Assembly (NCBI GenBank): GCA_016790635.1
Contig: JAEUOR010000059.1
Location: forward strand, 1-64,000
DNA: 64,000 nt
From: Burkholderiales bacterium
GTDB taxonomy: Bacteria; Pseudomonadota; Gammaproteobacteria; Burkholderiales; JAEUOS01
Reading direction: 5' to 3'
The notes beneath the pieces are model-generated. The model did not search any database. It saw nothing but the letters and a program-made list of their open reading frames with translations, and was not told the DNA's origin. This document shows, one piece after another, positions 35,362 to 44,469 of the stretch. The position numbers and the translations under genes were made by a program. Each line of letters begins with the position of its first letter. Within the stretch, counting starts at the first letter, position 1.

Positions 35362-36387
35362 TTGAACACCATCAATCGCCAGATCCGCCTGGCCGCGCGA
35401 CCGCAAGGCCTGCCCAAGGACTCCGACTGGTCGCACACGACCGGGCCGGTCGGCGATGCCCCCGACGGCGGTGTCCTGGTCAAGGTGCTGTACCTGTCGC
35501 TCGATCCGGCCATGCGCGGCTGGATGAACGAAGGCAGAAGTTACATCCCGCCGGTGGGCATCGGTGAAGTCATGCGCGCCGGCGGCGTCGGACGCGTGAT
35601 CGCCTCCCGCCACGCCGGCTTTGCCGTCGGCGACATGGTCAGCGGCGCCTTCGGTGTGCAGGAATATTGCGCGATAGCGCCGGCAGCAATCAAGCCGGTG
35701 GGGTTGGTCAAGATCGACACGCGCGCCGGCACCCTGCCGCAATGGCTCAACGCGCTGGGCATGCCCGGCATGACCGCCTACTTCGGCCTGCTTGAAACCG
35801 GCCAGCCCAAGGCCGGCGAAACCGTGGTCGTCTCTGGCGCCGCCGGCGCGGTCGGCCAGACCGTGGGCCAGGTGGCCAAGATCAAGGGCTGCCGCGTGGT
35901 CGGCATCGCTGGCGGGCGCGACAAGTGCGAGTTCGTAGTCCGCGAACTCGGCTTCGATGCCTGCATCGACTACAAGGGCGGCTCGGTGCGCGATGGCCTC
36001 AAGGAGCACTGCCCGCAGGGTGTCGATGTCTACTTCGACAATGTCGGCGGCGAGATCCTCGACACGGTGCTCACGCGCATCAACCGTCGTGCCCGCATCG
36101 TCATCTGCGGCGCGATCTCGCAGTACAACAATACCACTCCCGTCAAGGGCCCCTCCAACTACCTGTCCCTCCTGGTCAATCGGGCGCGCATGGAAGGCAT
36201 CGTGGTATTCGACTGGGCCGACCGCTACGGCGAGGCCGTGCAGAACATCGCCGCGTGGATGCGCGCCGGCAAGTTCAAGTCGCGCGAAGATGTCGTCGAA
36301 GGTCTCGAGCGCTTCCCGGAGGCGCTCGCCATGCTCTTTTCCGGCGCCAATTTCGGCAAGCTGGTCCTCAAGGTGGCCTCCGAGTAG
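35362..36387 (+). CDS. NADP-dependent medium-chain oxidoreductase (2-alkenal / curcumin reductase type)
   Basis: This 341-residue zinc-free medium-chain reductase has the nucleotide loop VVVSGAAGAVGQTVGQ, then GGRDKCEFVVRELGFDACIDYK. YFDNVGGEILDTVL and GAISQYNN follow, all typical of the leukotriene B4 dehydrogenase / CurA group, which reduces alpha,beta-unsaturated carbonyls. The TTG at 35362 is supported by GGAG seven bases ahead and by an N-terminus that fits the family (NRQIRLAARPQGLP). It lies 19 bases after aceB. Confidence 0.92.
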   Translation: MNTINRQIRLAARPQGLPKDSDWSHTTGPVGDAPDGGVLVKVLYLSLDPAMRGWMNEGRSYIPPVGIGEVMRAGGVGRVIASRHAGFAVGDMVSGAFGVQEYCAIAPAAIKPVGLVKIDTRAGTLPQWLNALGMPGMTAYFGLLETGQPKAGETVVVSGAAGAVGQTVGQVAKIKGCRVVGIAGGRDKCEFVVRELGFDACIDYKGGSVRDGLKEHCPQGVDVYFDNVGGEILDTVLTRINRRARIVICGAISQYNNTTPVKGPSNYLSLLVNRARMEGIVVFDWADRYGEAVQNIAAWMRAGKFKSREDVVEGLERFPEALAMLFSGANFGKLVLKVASE

Positions 36388-36404
36388 GGCTGCGACCGCA
36401 CGCC

Positions 36405-38120
36405 ATGGACCCCCGCCAGGACCCGGGCGCGCTGATCGATCGTGATCGGGCACGCCTCTGGCTTGCCGGCGTGGCCGCGCAAGACCCCGGCAGCGCGCTC
36501 GATGCGCTGACCACCGCCCTGGCAGGCATGCCTGGCCGGGGCAGCTTCACCGCGCTGACCGTGCTGGAGATCCTGCGTGCACCGATGCTCGGGTGGATCG
36601 GCCAGATCGCCGAACGCTATTCGGACAAGCCGCTGCCCCTGCAAGCGGTGCAGATGGCGGCGCTCGTCAGTGCTGACACCGCCTCCCGCGCGCTCGCCCT
36701 GGCCTATCGCGAATGCGCCGTCGCCAGCCTGGCCGATCGCGGCGAGTACCACCGCCATGCTGCGCTGGCCCATCAACGCGCAATCGCGATGCTGGTGGTG
36801 GCCCTGACCCAGCACCTGCGCGCGCATCGTCGCCATCCCGAGGCGCTATGGTCGCCCGCGCATGAATTGATCGACAGTGCGCTTCGACTGCAGTTGGCCG
36901 AGGCCCCCGTGCGCGATTCAATGCACCCGGACGGCCGCAGCACCGTGCAGGCGACCTATGCGCGCGGTCTCCTGCTGCTGGCCGCCGGCGCGCGTTCGAT
37001 CACCGCACGCGATTTCGAGCACGTCTGTCAATTGGCGCTTTACTTCGAACGCAAGCCGGTGCTGCTGGGCGGTGGTGCAGCGCCGCCGGAATCCCGTGTG
37101 CGCCATCTGCGTGAAGGCGCACGCGAAGACGCGCTCGATGTCACAGCGCTTGCCAAGAGCGTGGGCGGTCGATTGGCGACTCTCAATCGCGGCGAGCCCG
37201 TCGAAGTGCCGGCGCTCACGCCCGCGCCCGGCCCGCAAGTCATGCGCAATCTCTATGCGCGGCTCTATTCGGCCTGGTGCGCGCGCACCAACCAGCGCCG
37301 CTTTCCGCGTCATCGCCGCTCGCAGGATGTCTTTTGTGCATTCGAACCGGAGCACGTCTACGCCCTCCTCAAGCGTCGTCCCTATAGCCCGCCGCCGCCG
37401 CCGAAGGTCTACAACCACCGTGAGGTGGCGAACATCTACGTGACCCAGACCGAAGCGCCACCCATCGACCAGTCGCACTCTCCGGAATCCTGGCGCCAGG
37501 TCGCGGGCGAACTGGAGCGCTGGCAGCTCATTGAGGAAAGCGCCACCGGCATGAGCATCGCGCGCGCGGCAGGCCGCTCGCGTGTACGCCGCGGACAGCT
37601 GGTGGCCTTGCGCATGGGGGACGCCGGAGCGGCCATGGTCGCCGAGATACGTTGGGCCGAGGAGGTGCCTGCCGGGAACGGCACGACCGTCGAGGTAGGC
37701 CTGGAGATGCTGCCCGGCTTCGCGCGCGCCGGCGCGGCACGCTACGCGGACGCCGCCATGATTGCGCGTTCAGCCGGCCAGTCCGGCAGCAGCCCGGCGC
37801 TGATCGTCGATTCCTTCAGCCGCAATCGCGGCGGGCCCAAGCCTGTCGACCCCCTGCTTTCCAAGACCGGGCGCCTGCTGAGCCTGGATGAACCGGTACC
37901 AGCCCTGCCCGACATCGACGTTGAAATGGCCGACCGGCAGGACGGCGGTGCACGTCGGCGCTACTCGCAGAACGCCACCATCGCGCTACCGACGGGATGG
38001 ATACGCGAAGGCAGCGAGATCGATTTCATGGACGGCGCGCAACCGATCCGGCTGCGCCTGGGCGCGGTGGCGGCTCGCCATGGCGAGTTCGAGCGATTCT
38101 CCTTCACCCTCATGCCCTGA
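36405..38120 (+). CDS. Large unrecognised protein with a PilZ-like C-terminal half
   Basis: The 571-residue protein lacks a signal peptide or clear membrane segments. Residues 1-260 look all-helical. RRFPRHRR and then ESATGMSIARAAGRSRVRRG-QLVALRMG, with a later VEVGLEML, resemble the arginine-rich start and beta strands of PilZ-type c-di-GMP domains, but no exact signature is present. The ATG at 36405 follows the reductase gene by 17 bases; the open frame upstream is a shadow of that gene. The 3' end overlaps the convergent hydroxyacid dehydrogenase by 11 bases. A role in c-di-GMP response is a guess. Confidence 0.72.
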   Translation: MDPRQDPGALIDRDRARLWLAGVAAQDPGSALDALTTALAGMPGRGSFTALTVLEILRAPMLGWIGQIAERYSDKPLPLQAVQMAALVSADTASRALALAYRECAVASLADRGEYHRHAALAHQRAIAMLVVALTQHLRAHRRHPEALWSPAHELIDSALRLQLAEAPVRDSMHPDGRSTVQATYARGLLLLAAGARSITARDFEHVCQLALYFERKPVLLGGGAAPPESRVRHLREGAREDALDVTALAKSVGGRLATLNRGEPVEVPALTPAPGPQVMRNLYARLYSAWCARTNQRRFPRHRRSQDVFCAFEPEHVYALLKRRPYSPPPPPKVYNHREVANIYVTQTEAPPIDQSHSPESWRQVAGELERWQLIEESATGMSIARAAGRSRVRRGQLVALRMGDAGAAMVAEIRWAEEVPAGNGTTVEVGLEMLPGFARAGAARYADAAMIARSAGQSGSSPALIVDSFSRNRGGPKPVDPLLSKTGRLLSLDEPVPALPDIDVEMADRQDGGARRRYSQNATIALPTGWIREGSEIDFMDGAQPIRLRLGAVAARHGEFERFSFTLMP

Positions 38121-39081
38121 GCTTCACCGAGGCATCCGCCAGGTTGCGCGGAGCGCCGGAGGCGAACGCAAGCACGTTGTCGAAGGCAGTGCCGAAATAC
38201 AACTCGTAGTTGTCGCGCTCGACATAGCCCAGATGCGGGGTGCAGATCGCATTGGGCAAGGCCAGCAGCGGGTGGCGAGCGCCCTCGACCGGCTCGCTTT
38301 CGAAGACATCGACCGCCGCCATCCCCGGGCGCCCAGCTTTCAGTGCGCCGGCCAGCGCGCCCGGTGCGATCAGCTCTGCGCGACTGGTATTGACCACGAG
38401 CGCGTCTGCGCGCATGCCGGCCAAGTCGGCCGCTGTGATGAGGCCACGCGTGTCGGCGGTCAGCCGCACGTGCAGCGAAACGACGTCGCTCTCGGCGAAA
38501 AATGCCGCCCGCGATGGCGCCACCTCGAATCCGTCGGCGCGCGCGGCCGCCAGGGAGGCGTCTCTGCCCCATGCCCACACCCGCATGCCGAACGCGCGCC
38601 CGTAACCGGCCACCACGCGCCCGATGCGTCCGTAACTCCACACGCCTAGCCGGCGGCCGCGCAACTGTCGCCCGAGGGTCGATTGCCAACGCCCTTGCTT
38701 GAGGTTTTCGATTTCCTGAGGCAGATGGCGCATCGCTGCCAGCACCAGCGCCCAGGTCAGTTCGGCAGTCGGCTGCGCGTCGCCCTGCCCCTCGGCCACC
38801 GCGATGCCGCGCGCGCTGCATTCGGCCACCGACAAGTGTCCAGAGACCTTGCCGGTCTGGCTGATCAAGCGCAGGCGCGGCAAACGGTCGAGAAGTGCGG
38901 CCGGCAGGCGCGTTCGTTCGCGGATCAGCACCAGCGCATCGGCATCGCCAAAGCGACGCGCCAGTTCATCATGATCGCTGCTGCTGTCGTTGTAGATGGT
39001 CACGCGATGGCCGGCCAGCTTGGCAAAGCAAGCCAGATGGCGCACGCAATCCTGATAGTCGTCGGGGATGACGATGTGCAT
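38110..39081 (-). CDS. D-2-hydroxyacid dehydrogenase family protein
   Basis: The 323-residue NAD-dependent dehydrogenase of the D-isomer family has the Rossmann segment LGVWSYGRIGRVVAGYGRAFG. The catalytic set is Arg in NTSRAELI, Glu in DVFESEP and His in TPHLGYV. The GXGXXG loop is altered, with W-S-Y before GRIG. Related proteins include phosphoglycerate and hydroxypyruvate reductases; the substrate here cannot be named. It is divergent from dut across a 65-base gap that holds a palindrome. Confidence 0.85.
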   Translation of the reverse strand: MHIVIPDDYQDCVRHLACFAKLAGHRVTIYNDSSSDHDELARRFGDADALVLIRERTRLPAALLDRLPRLRLISQTGKVSGHLSVAECSARGIAVAEGQGDAQPTAELTWALVLAAMRHLPQEIENLKQGRWQSTLGRQLRGRRLGVWSYGRIGRVVAGYGRAFGMRVWAWGRDASLAAARADGFEVAPSRAAFFAESDVVSLHVRLTADTRGLITAADLAGMRADALVVNTSRAELIAPGALAGALKAGRPGMAAVDVFESEPVEGARHPLLALPNAICTPHLGYVERDNYELYFGTAFDNVLAFASGAPRNLADASVKLRA

Positions 39082-39093
39082 GGGGCGCGTCCC

Positions 39094-39113
39094 GAGGTCG
39101 GTAAACTGACCTC
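39094..39113. promoter_or_regulatory. Near-perfect 20-base palindrome, operator candidate
   Basis: GAGGTC (39094-39099) and GACCTC (39108-39113) flank GGTAAACT, which itself is nearly symmetric, so nine of ten base pairs match. It lies in the gap between the divergent dehydrogenase and dut genes, 13 bases from the former. It could be a regulator operator or a hairpin in the dehydrogenase leader. Confidence 0.4.
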
Positions 39114-39146
39114 CATTCTAGTTCCCGGCAAGCTCGCTTCCCCGTC

Positions 39147-39596
39147 ATGAAAAAAGTCGCCGTCCGCATCCTCGACCAGCGCCTCGCATCCTGCCTGCCG
39201 TCCTACGCGACGCCTGGCAGCGCAGGCCTCGACCTGCGCGCCTGCGTCGATGCGCCGCTCCGCCTGGCTCCGGGCGAGACGCGCATGATCTCGACCGGGC
39301 TTGCGATTCACATCGCCGACCCGGGGTACTGCGCCCTGGTGCTGCCACGCTCGGGACTGGGCTCGAAGTCCGGCATCGTCCTGGGCAACCTGGTCGGCTT
39401 GATCGATTCCGACTATCAGGGCCCCCTCACCTGCGCGCTGTGGAATCGCGGATCCGCTGAATTCACAGTTCAACCGCTGGAGCGCATCGCCCAACTCATC
39501 GTCGTGCCGGTGGCGCAAGTGGAGTTCGACGTAGTGCAGGAATTTGCGGCCAGCACGCGCGGCAGCGGCGGTTTCGGCAGCACCGGCAGGTCCTGA
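39147..39596 (+). CDS. dut: Deoxyuridine 5'-triphosphate nucleotidohydrolase
   Basis: This 149-residue trimeric dUTPase hydrolyses dUTP to dUMP, keeping uracil out of DNA and feeding dTMP synthesis. The motifs are in order: ATPGSAGLDLRAC (1), PRSGLGSKSGI (2), GLIDSDYQGPL (3), QPLERIAQLIVVP (4) and RGSGGFGSTGR (5), the phosphate-binding tail. It is convergent with ntrC. Confidence 0.98.
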   Translation: MKKVAVRILDQRLASCLPSYATPGSAGLDLRACVDAPLRLAPGETRMISTGLAIHIADPGYCALVLPRSGLGSKSGIVLGNLVGLIDSDYQGPLTCALWNRGSAEFTVQPLERIAQLIVVPVAQVEFDVVQEFAASTRGSGGFGSTGRS

Positions 39597-39631
39597 TCAG
39601 CGCATGCCGCCGCGTGCGGGCACAGGTCCGC

Positions 39632-41032
39632 TCAGGCGCGCTCGTCGAGCCGCAGTTCGCCGATCTTGCGCGTGATGGTGTTGCGTCCCATGCCAAGCAG
39701 GTTGGCAGCCTCGATGCGACGACCGCCGGTGTACTTGAGCGCGTTCCTGATCAGCGCCGATTCGAATTGCCGCGTCAGGATGTCGCCGATGCCGGATTCG
39801 CCCGCCGCCAGGCGGCGCACGACCTCCTGCTCGAGCGCCTTCTGCCAGTCGGTGGCGACCTCCGCCTCGGCGTCGCCCGGCGCTTCGCGCAGGTCCGGCG
39901 GCAGGTCGGCCACCTCGATGGTCTGGGCCGGCGCCATCACGGTCAGCCAGTGACAGACGTTTTCCAGTTGCCGCACGTTGCCCGGCCAGTCCAGCGTGGT
40001 CAGGTACTTGATGGCCGCCTCGGAGATGCGTTTCGCGTCGACTCCCAGCTCGCGCGCGCTCCTGGACATGAAGTGACGCGCCAGGAGCGGGATGTCCTCG
40101 CGCCGGTCCCTGAGAGAGGGCAAACGCAGGCGGATCACGTTGAGTCGGTGGAAGAGATCCTCGCGAAACAGTCCGTCCCGGACGCGCCGCTCGAGATCCT
40201 GGTGCGTGGCGGTGATGACGCGCACGTTGGCCTTGATGGGCTGGTGCCCGCCGACACGATAGAACTGGCCGTCCGAGAGCACGCGCAACAGGCGTGTCTG
40301 CAATTCGGGCGGCATGTCGCCGATCTCATCCAAGAACAGCGTGCCGCCCTCGGCCTGTTCGAAGCGCCCGCGGCGCATGGTCTGGGCTCCCGTGAATGCA
40401 CCGCGCTCGTGGCCGAACAACTCCGACTCGAGCAGGTCGCGCGGGATGGCGGCGGTATTGATGGCGATGAAGGGCTTGGCCTCACGCGGGCTGTGCCGGT
40501 GCAAGGCGCGCGCCACCAGTTCCTTGCCGCTGCCGGACTCGCCGTTGATCAGAACCGTCGCGTGCGACTGCGACAGTCGGCCGATGGCGCGAAACACCTC
40601 CTGCATGGCCGGCGCCGCGCCGAGAATCTCCGGCGTCGCCTCCGGCACCTGCTCGACCTCGGCCTCGCGCATCGATTCATCGATGGCGCGGCGGATGAGC
40701 TCGATCGCGTTCTCGATGTCGAAAGGCTTGGGCAGGTACTCGAACGCGCCGCCCTGGAAGGCGGCGACAGCCGATTCGAGGTCCGAGTACGCCGTCATGA
40801 TGATGACCGGCAAGCCCGGGTGGCGTTCCCTGATCGCCGCGAGCAACTCCAGTCCGGAGGCGCCCGGCATGCGAATATCGGATACCAGCACCTGGGGCGC
40901 TTCGCCCTGCAGGGCCTCCATGGCGTCGCCCGCCCCGCTGAACATGCGGCAGGGAATGTTCTCGCGGGTCAGCGCCTTTTCGAGTACCCAGCGGATCGAC
41001 TTGTCGTCGTCGACGACCCAGATCGGTTTCAT
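39632..41032 (-). CDS. ntrC: Nitrogen response regulator NtrC (GlnG)
   Basis: This 466-residue sigma-54 activator has a receiver domain (acidic D8-D10, phospho-acceptor D52 in VSDIRMPG), an AAA+ domain and a Fis-type DNA-binding helix. The AAA+ domain has Walker A GESGSGKE, the GAFTGA loop that contacts sigma-54, and Walker B LFLDEIGD. The Fis-type segment reads NLLGMGRNTITRKIGEL. Phosphorylated NtrC turns on glnA and other nitrogen genes. The ATG overlaps the ntrB stop. Its likely target sites lie upstream of glnA in this window. Confidence 0.97.
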   Translation of the reverse strand: MKPIWVVDDDKSIRWVLEKALTRENIPCRMFSGAGDAMEALQGEAPQVLVSDIRMPGASGLELLAAIRERHPGLPVIIMTAYSDLESAVAAFQGGAFEYLPKPFDIENAIELIRRAIDESMREAEVEQVPEATPEILGAAPAMQEVFRAIGRLSQSHATVLINGESGSGKELVARALHRHSPREAKPFIAINTAAIPRDLLESELFGHERGAFTGAQTMRRGRFEQAEGGTLFLDEIGDMPPELQTRLLRVLSDGQFYRVGGHQPIKANVRVITATHQDLERRVRDGLFREDLFHRLNVIRLRLPSLRDRREDIPLLARHFMSRSARELGVDAKRISEAAIKYLTTLDWPGNVRQLENVCHWLTVMAPAQTIEVADLPPDLREAPGDAEAEVATDWQKALEQEVVRRLAAGESGIGDILTRQFESALIRNALKYTGGRRIEAANLLGMGRNTITRKIGELRLDERA

Positions 41033-42120
41033 GGCAGTGGCAACAGTATCGTGAAGCGGGTTTCCCCGGGCCGGCTCGCGCATTCGATCGAACCGTGGTG
41101 TTGGGCTATGAACGTCTGCGCCAGGGTCAGCCCCAGGCCGCTGCCGCCTGCGCGGCCGGAAACCAGGGGGTAGAACATGCGCTCGCGAATCGACTCCGGA
41201 ATTCCAGGTCCGTTGTCCTGTACATGCAATTCCAGTGCCAATCTGTAGCGCTGCTTCAGGATGATCACATTGCGCGCCACGCGGGTGAGCAGCAGGATGC
41301 GCGCGTCCGGGGTGTCGGACGCGCACAGCGCCTCAGCCGCATTGCGGGCGATGTTGAGGACTGCCTGGATCAGACGCTCCTTGTCGCCGCGCAGGTCGGG
41401 CAGGGAAGCGTCATAGTCGCGAATCACGAGCACGCGCTGCGGGAACTCGGCCGCGATCAGGCTCCGGACACGCTCCAGGACCTCGTGGATGTTGAACTCG
41501 CTGATGTTGGGCGGCCGGTGCGGCGCGAGCATGCGGTCCATCAGCGAGCGCAGGCGATCCGACTCCTTGATGATGACCTGCGTGTACTCCCGCAGTGACG
41601 CATCGGGCAGCTCGCCTTCCAGCAACTGCGCCGCGCCGCGAATGCCGCCCAGCGGGTTCTTGATCTCGTGCGCCAGATTGCGGATCAACTCACGATTGGC
41701 GTCGGACTGCTCCTGCAGGCGTTCGTCGCGCTCGATGCGCCGCTGTTGATCGAGGGGACGCAACTCGACCAACAGGCGCGCAGGCGCCGCATCAACGGGC
41801 GTCACGGTGCAGGAGACCGGCACGGCTTCGCGCCCATGCGGCGATAGCGACAGCTCGCGCGTATGCGAGCCCCAGCGGCCCGCCAGGGCCTCGATGAGAA
41901 ACACGTCCCAGTCACCGCCGCCGGCGAGAAACTGGCTCACCGGATGTCCCCGCACGGCGCGCAGGCTAGACTCGATCAAGACCTCTGCCGAGGGGTTGAC
42001 GTGCACGATGGCCAGGTCACCATCAAGCAGCAGGACCGGCGCAGGCAGCAGGTCCAGCCCCTCGTAGGAAAGTGCGGGCGCAGGCATGGTGACCGGGGGG
42101 CCGGCTGGCGAGCGCGTCAT
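41029..42120 (-). CDS. ntrB: Nitrogen sensor histidine kinase NtrB (GlnL)
   Basis: This 363-residue cytosolic kinase has a PAS domain near the N-terminus (PAPVLLLDGDLAIVHVNPSAE). The H-box is NLAHEIKNPLGGIRGAAQLL, and the ATP domain has NIARNAAEAL, DNGPGIPE and GGSGLGLTLAQ. It phosphorylates or dephosphorylates NtrC under control of PII and has no membrane segments. It sits between a small exported-protein gene and ntrC. The first ATG is used, though one at codon 12 is possible. Confidence 0.96.
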   Translation of the reverse strand: MTRSPAGPPVTMPAPALSYEGLDLLPAPVLLLDGDLAIVHVNPSAEVLIESSLRAVRGHPVSQFLAGGGDWDVFLIEALAGRWGSHTRELSLSPHGREAVPVSCTVTPVDAAPARLLVELRPLDQQRRIERDERLQEQSDANRELIRNLAHEIKNPLGGIRGAAQLLEGELPDASLREYTQVIIKESDRLRSLMDRMLAPHRPPNISEFNIHEVLERVRSLIAAEFPQRVLVIRDYDASLPDLRGDKERLIQAVLNIARNAAEALCASDTPDARILLLTRVARNVIILKQRYRLALELHVQDNGPGIPESIRERMFYPLVSGRAGGSGLGLTLAQTFIAQHHGSIECASRPGETRFTILLPLP

Positions 42121-42151
42121 GAACGGCGTCGCGCGGCGCCGCGCCGGATAT

Positions 42152-42709
42152 TCAGTTGCGCGTGGCCGACAGCTCGCGGCGCAACGAGTCGATATTCGCC
42201 TCGCTGCGCGAGATGTCGGCTTTCAGGCGTTCCACCCGGTCCAGATAGCGCTGATAGTTGCGTTCGTCGCCGCGGCGCTCGGGCTCGCCGTTGTTGAATT
42301 CGGCACGCAACTCGGTCAGGCGCTTCTGTTCGGCCGCCAATTCGTCCTCGAGAATGCGCCGCCGGTCGTTGTCGCGATTGCGCTGCGCGGCCGAATCGGT
42401 GCGCTGCGGCACCCTCCCTTCCGCCGCCTTGCCCGGCACCGGTGGCGCAGGCACGACATTGACCCGCGCCGGCGTGATGCGCACGCATTCGCGACCGCGC
42501 ATGTCGTTGGGATCGTCGGTAATGAGGGTCGACAGCTCGCCGGTGGCGGCGCACCGGAACAGGCCGCCCGAAGCGGGAGCCGCCACCGGGGCGGGCGGCG
42601 GCGCGGCGGGGGCAGCAGCCGGAGCAGGCTTGATCTGGGCCAGCGCCAATGCGGGAAACGCGGCCCACAACACCAGCGTCACAGCCCAGAGAGCCTTGCT
42701 CAGTCCCAT
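42152..42709 (-). CDS. Exported protein, DUF4124-like, with coiled-coil C-terminus
   Basis: The 185-residue product has a clear signal peptide (ALWAVTLVLWAAFPALALAQ) and a Pro/Ala linker. A short GLFRCAATGELSTLITDDP segment that recalls DUF4124 domains follows. The end is a charged coiled coil (LEDELAAEQKRLTELRAEF and beyond). Two cysteines may form a disulphide. GGGAG precedes the ATG at 42709. The gene lies between glnA and ntrB; similar small exported genes occur there in other betaproteobacteria, but no function is known. Confidence 0.8.
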   Translation of the reverse strand: MGLSKALWAVTLVLWAAFPALALAQIKPAPAAAPAAPPPAPVAAPASGGLFRCAATGELSTLITDDPNDMRGRECVRITPARVNVVPAPPVPGKAAEGRVPQRTDSAAQRNRDNDRRRILEDELAAEQKRLTELRAEFNNGEPERRGDERNYQRYLDRVERLKADISRSEANIDSLRRELSATRN

Positions 42710-42823
42710 GCGTTCTCCCAACAATGTGCGCCGCGCGCGAGCCCGGGGTCGATTCTTCAACGCGCCGGACCGTCTTCAAGTTTACCCTGCCTGTCGGTTC
42801 ACGACCCGGCCCCAGAATGAGAA

Positions 42824-42849
42824 ACGGCACGTCCTTTCGGACGTGCCGT
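42824..42849 (-). terminator. Hairpin terminator after glnA
   Basis: ACGGCACGTCC (42824-42834) pairs with GGACGTGCCGT (42839-42849) around a TTTC loop. It lies 18 bases after the glnA stop. On the minus strand it is followed by TTCTC only, so the T run is weak and some read-through into ntrB is likely. Confidence 0.75.
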
Positions 42850-42867
42850 CGGCGCGGCAAGACAGGC

Positions 42868-44286
42868 CTACGCGCTGTAGTACATGTCGTACTCGACCGG
42901 ATGGGTCGTCATGCGGAACCTGGTTACGTCCGCCATCTTGAGCTCGATGTAGGCATCGATCATCTCGTTGGAGAACACGCCACCGCGGGTCAGGAACTCG
43001 CGGTCGGCATCGAGCGCCTCGAGCGCCTGGTCCAGGCTGGAACACACCGTCGGGATCTTCGCGTCTTCCTCGGGCGGCAGGTCGTAGAGGTTCTTGTCGG
43101 CCGGGTCGCCGGGGTGGATCTTGTTCTGCACGCCATCCAGGCCGGCCATCATCATCGCGCTGAAGGCGAGGTAGGGATTCGACAGAGGGTCCGGGAAGCG
43201 CACCTCGATGCGCCGCGCCTTGTCCGACTGCACGAACGGCACGCGGATCGACGCCGAACGGTTGCGCGCCGAGTAGGCCAGCTTGACCGGCGCCTCGAAA
43301 CCCGGCACCAGACGCTTGTACGAATTGGTGGTCGAGTTGGTGATCGCGTTCAAGGCGCGCGCGTGCTTGATGATGCCACCGATGTAGTACAGCGCAAACT
43401 CCGAGAGGCCGGCATAGCCATTGCCGGCGAAGAGGTTCTTGCCGTCCTTCCAGATCGACTGGTGCACGTGCATGCCCGAACCGTTGTCGCCGACGATGGG
43501 CTTGGGCATGAAGGTCGCGGTCTTGCCGTAGGCATGCGCCACCGAGGTCACGGTGAACTTGAGAATCTGCAGCCAGTCGGCGCGTTGCACCAGGGGCGCG
43601 AACTTGGTACCGATCTCGCACTGCCCGGCGTTGGCAACCTCGTGGTGATGCACCTCGACCTCAACGCCCTGTTGCTCGAGCAACAGGCACATTTCCGAAC
43701 GCATGTCCTGCAGTTGATCCAGCGGCGGCACCGGGAAATAGCCGCCCTTGACGCCGATGCGCCCGCCCGAATTGCCCTGGCCATCGACGCGATCGTCGGT
43801 CTGCCAGGAAGCTTCGGAGGACCACACCTGGCAGGACGAACCGGACATGTCGACGCGCCAGGCAACGGAATCAAAGACGAAGAATTCGGGCTCCGGGCCG
43901 AAGTAGGCGGTGTCGCCGATGCCGGAAGACTTGAGGTAGGCCTCGGCGCGTCGCGCCAGCGAGCGCGGGTCGCGGTCATAGCCTTTGCCGGTCGAGGGCT
44001 CGACGACGTCGCAGGTGAGGATCAGGGTGTTCTCGTCGGTGAACGGGTCCATGCGTGCCGTCGTCGGGTCCGGCATGAGCAGCATGTCCGAAGCCTCGAT
44101 GCCTTTCCAGCCGGCAATCGAGGAACCATCGAAGGCGTGGCCTTCGGTGAACTTGTCCATGTCGAAAGCCTTGGCGGGAACGGAAACGTGCTGCTCCTTG
44201 CCCTTGGTATCGGTGAAGCGGAAATCGACAAACGCAACTTCGTTGTCCTTCGCTTCCTTCAAAACATCGCTGGCAGTCTTTGCCAT
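42868..44286 (-). CDS. glnA: Glutamine synthetase type I
   Basis: The 472-residue dodecameric enzyme makes glutamine from glutamate and ammonia. It has FDGSSIAGWKGIEASD, GPEPEFFVFD, the ATP-site KPIVGDNGSGMHVHQS and the NRSASIRVP loop. Tyr401 in KNLYDLPPEE is the adenylylation site, so activity is under GlnE control. It is read from a probable sigma-54 promoter with upstream NtrC boxes, and the ntrBC genes follow downstream. Confidence 0.98.
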   Translation of the reverse strand: MAKTASDVLKEAKDNEVAFVDFRFTDTKGKEQHVSVPAKAFDMDKFTEGHAFDGSSIAGWKGIEASDMLLMPDPTTARMDPFTDENTLILTCDVVEPSTGKGYDRDPRSLARRAEAYLKSSGIGDTAYFGPEPEFFVFDSVAWRVDMSGSSCQVWSSEASWQTDDRVDGQGNSGGRIGVKGGYFPVPPLDQLQDMRSEMCLLLEQQGVEVEVHHHEVANAGQCEIGTKFAPLVQRADWLQILKFTVTSVAHAYGKTATFMPKPIVGDNGSGMHVHQSIWKDGKNLFAGNGYAGLSEFALYYIGGIIKHARALNAITNSTTNSYKRLVPGFEAPVKLAYSARNRSASIRVPFVQSDKARRIEVRFPDPLSNPYLAFSAMMMAGLDGVQNKIHPGDPADKNLYDLPPEEDAKIPTVCSSLDQALEALDADREFLTRGGVFSNEMIDAYIELKMADVTRFRMTTHPVEYDMYYSA

Positions 44287-44347
44287 TTGCTGGTTCTCCT
44301 GGGGGGTCTTTACGGCTGGTTTGAGGCGTTTGGTGCGCTACTGAAAA

Positions 44348-44363
44348 AGCAGGTTCCATGCCA
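44348..44363 (-). promoter_or_regulatory. Sigma-54 promoter of glnA
   Basis: On the minus strand TGGCAT-GGAAC-CTGCT fits the sigma-54 consensus TGGCAC-N5-TTGCW, with the invariant GG and GC correctly spaced. Two positions differ. Transcription would start near 44338, about 50 bases before the glnA ATG. The adjacent NtrC boxes support the call. Confidence 0.75.
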
Positions 44364-44469
44364 CGCGAATCGACGCGCTATCATTCTGGCATCGCGCGCT
44401 CGTCGCGCCCTGCCGGAGATCGAATGGACCGCGGATTCTGCCACAGCCGCCTTGTTGCGGGGAGTGAAC

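Noticed and set aside
35925..36404. N-terminal extension of the unknown protein at 36405
   Set aside because: These 160 codons read through the reductase gene in another frame and have its shadow composition; the ATG at 36405 follows the reductase stop.
42649..44469. Plus-strand frame running into the coiled-coil gene
   Set aside because: It is the complement of glnA; only the part from 44470 or later can be a gene.
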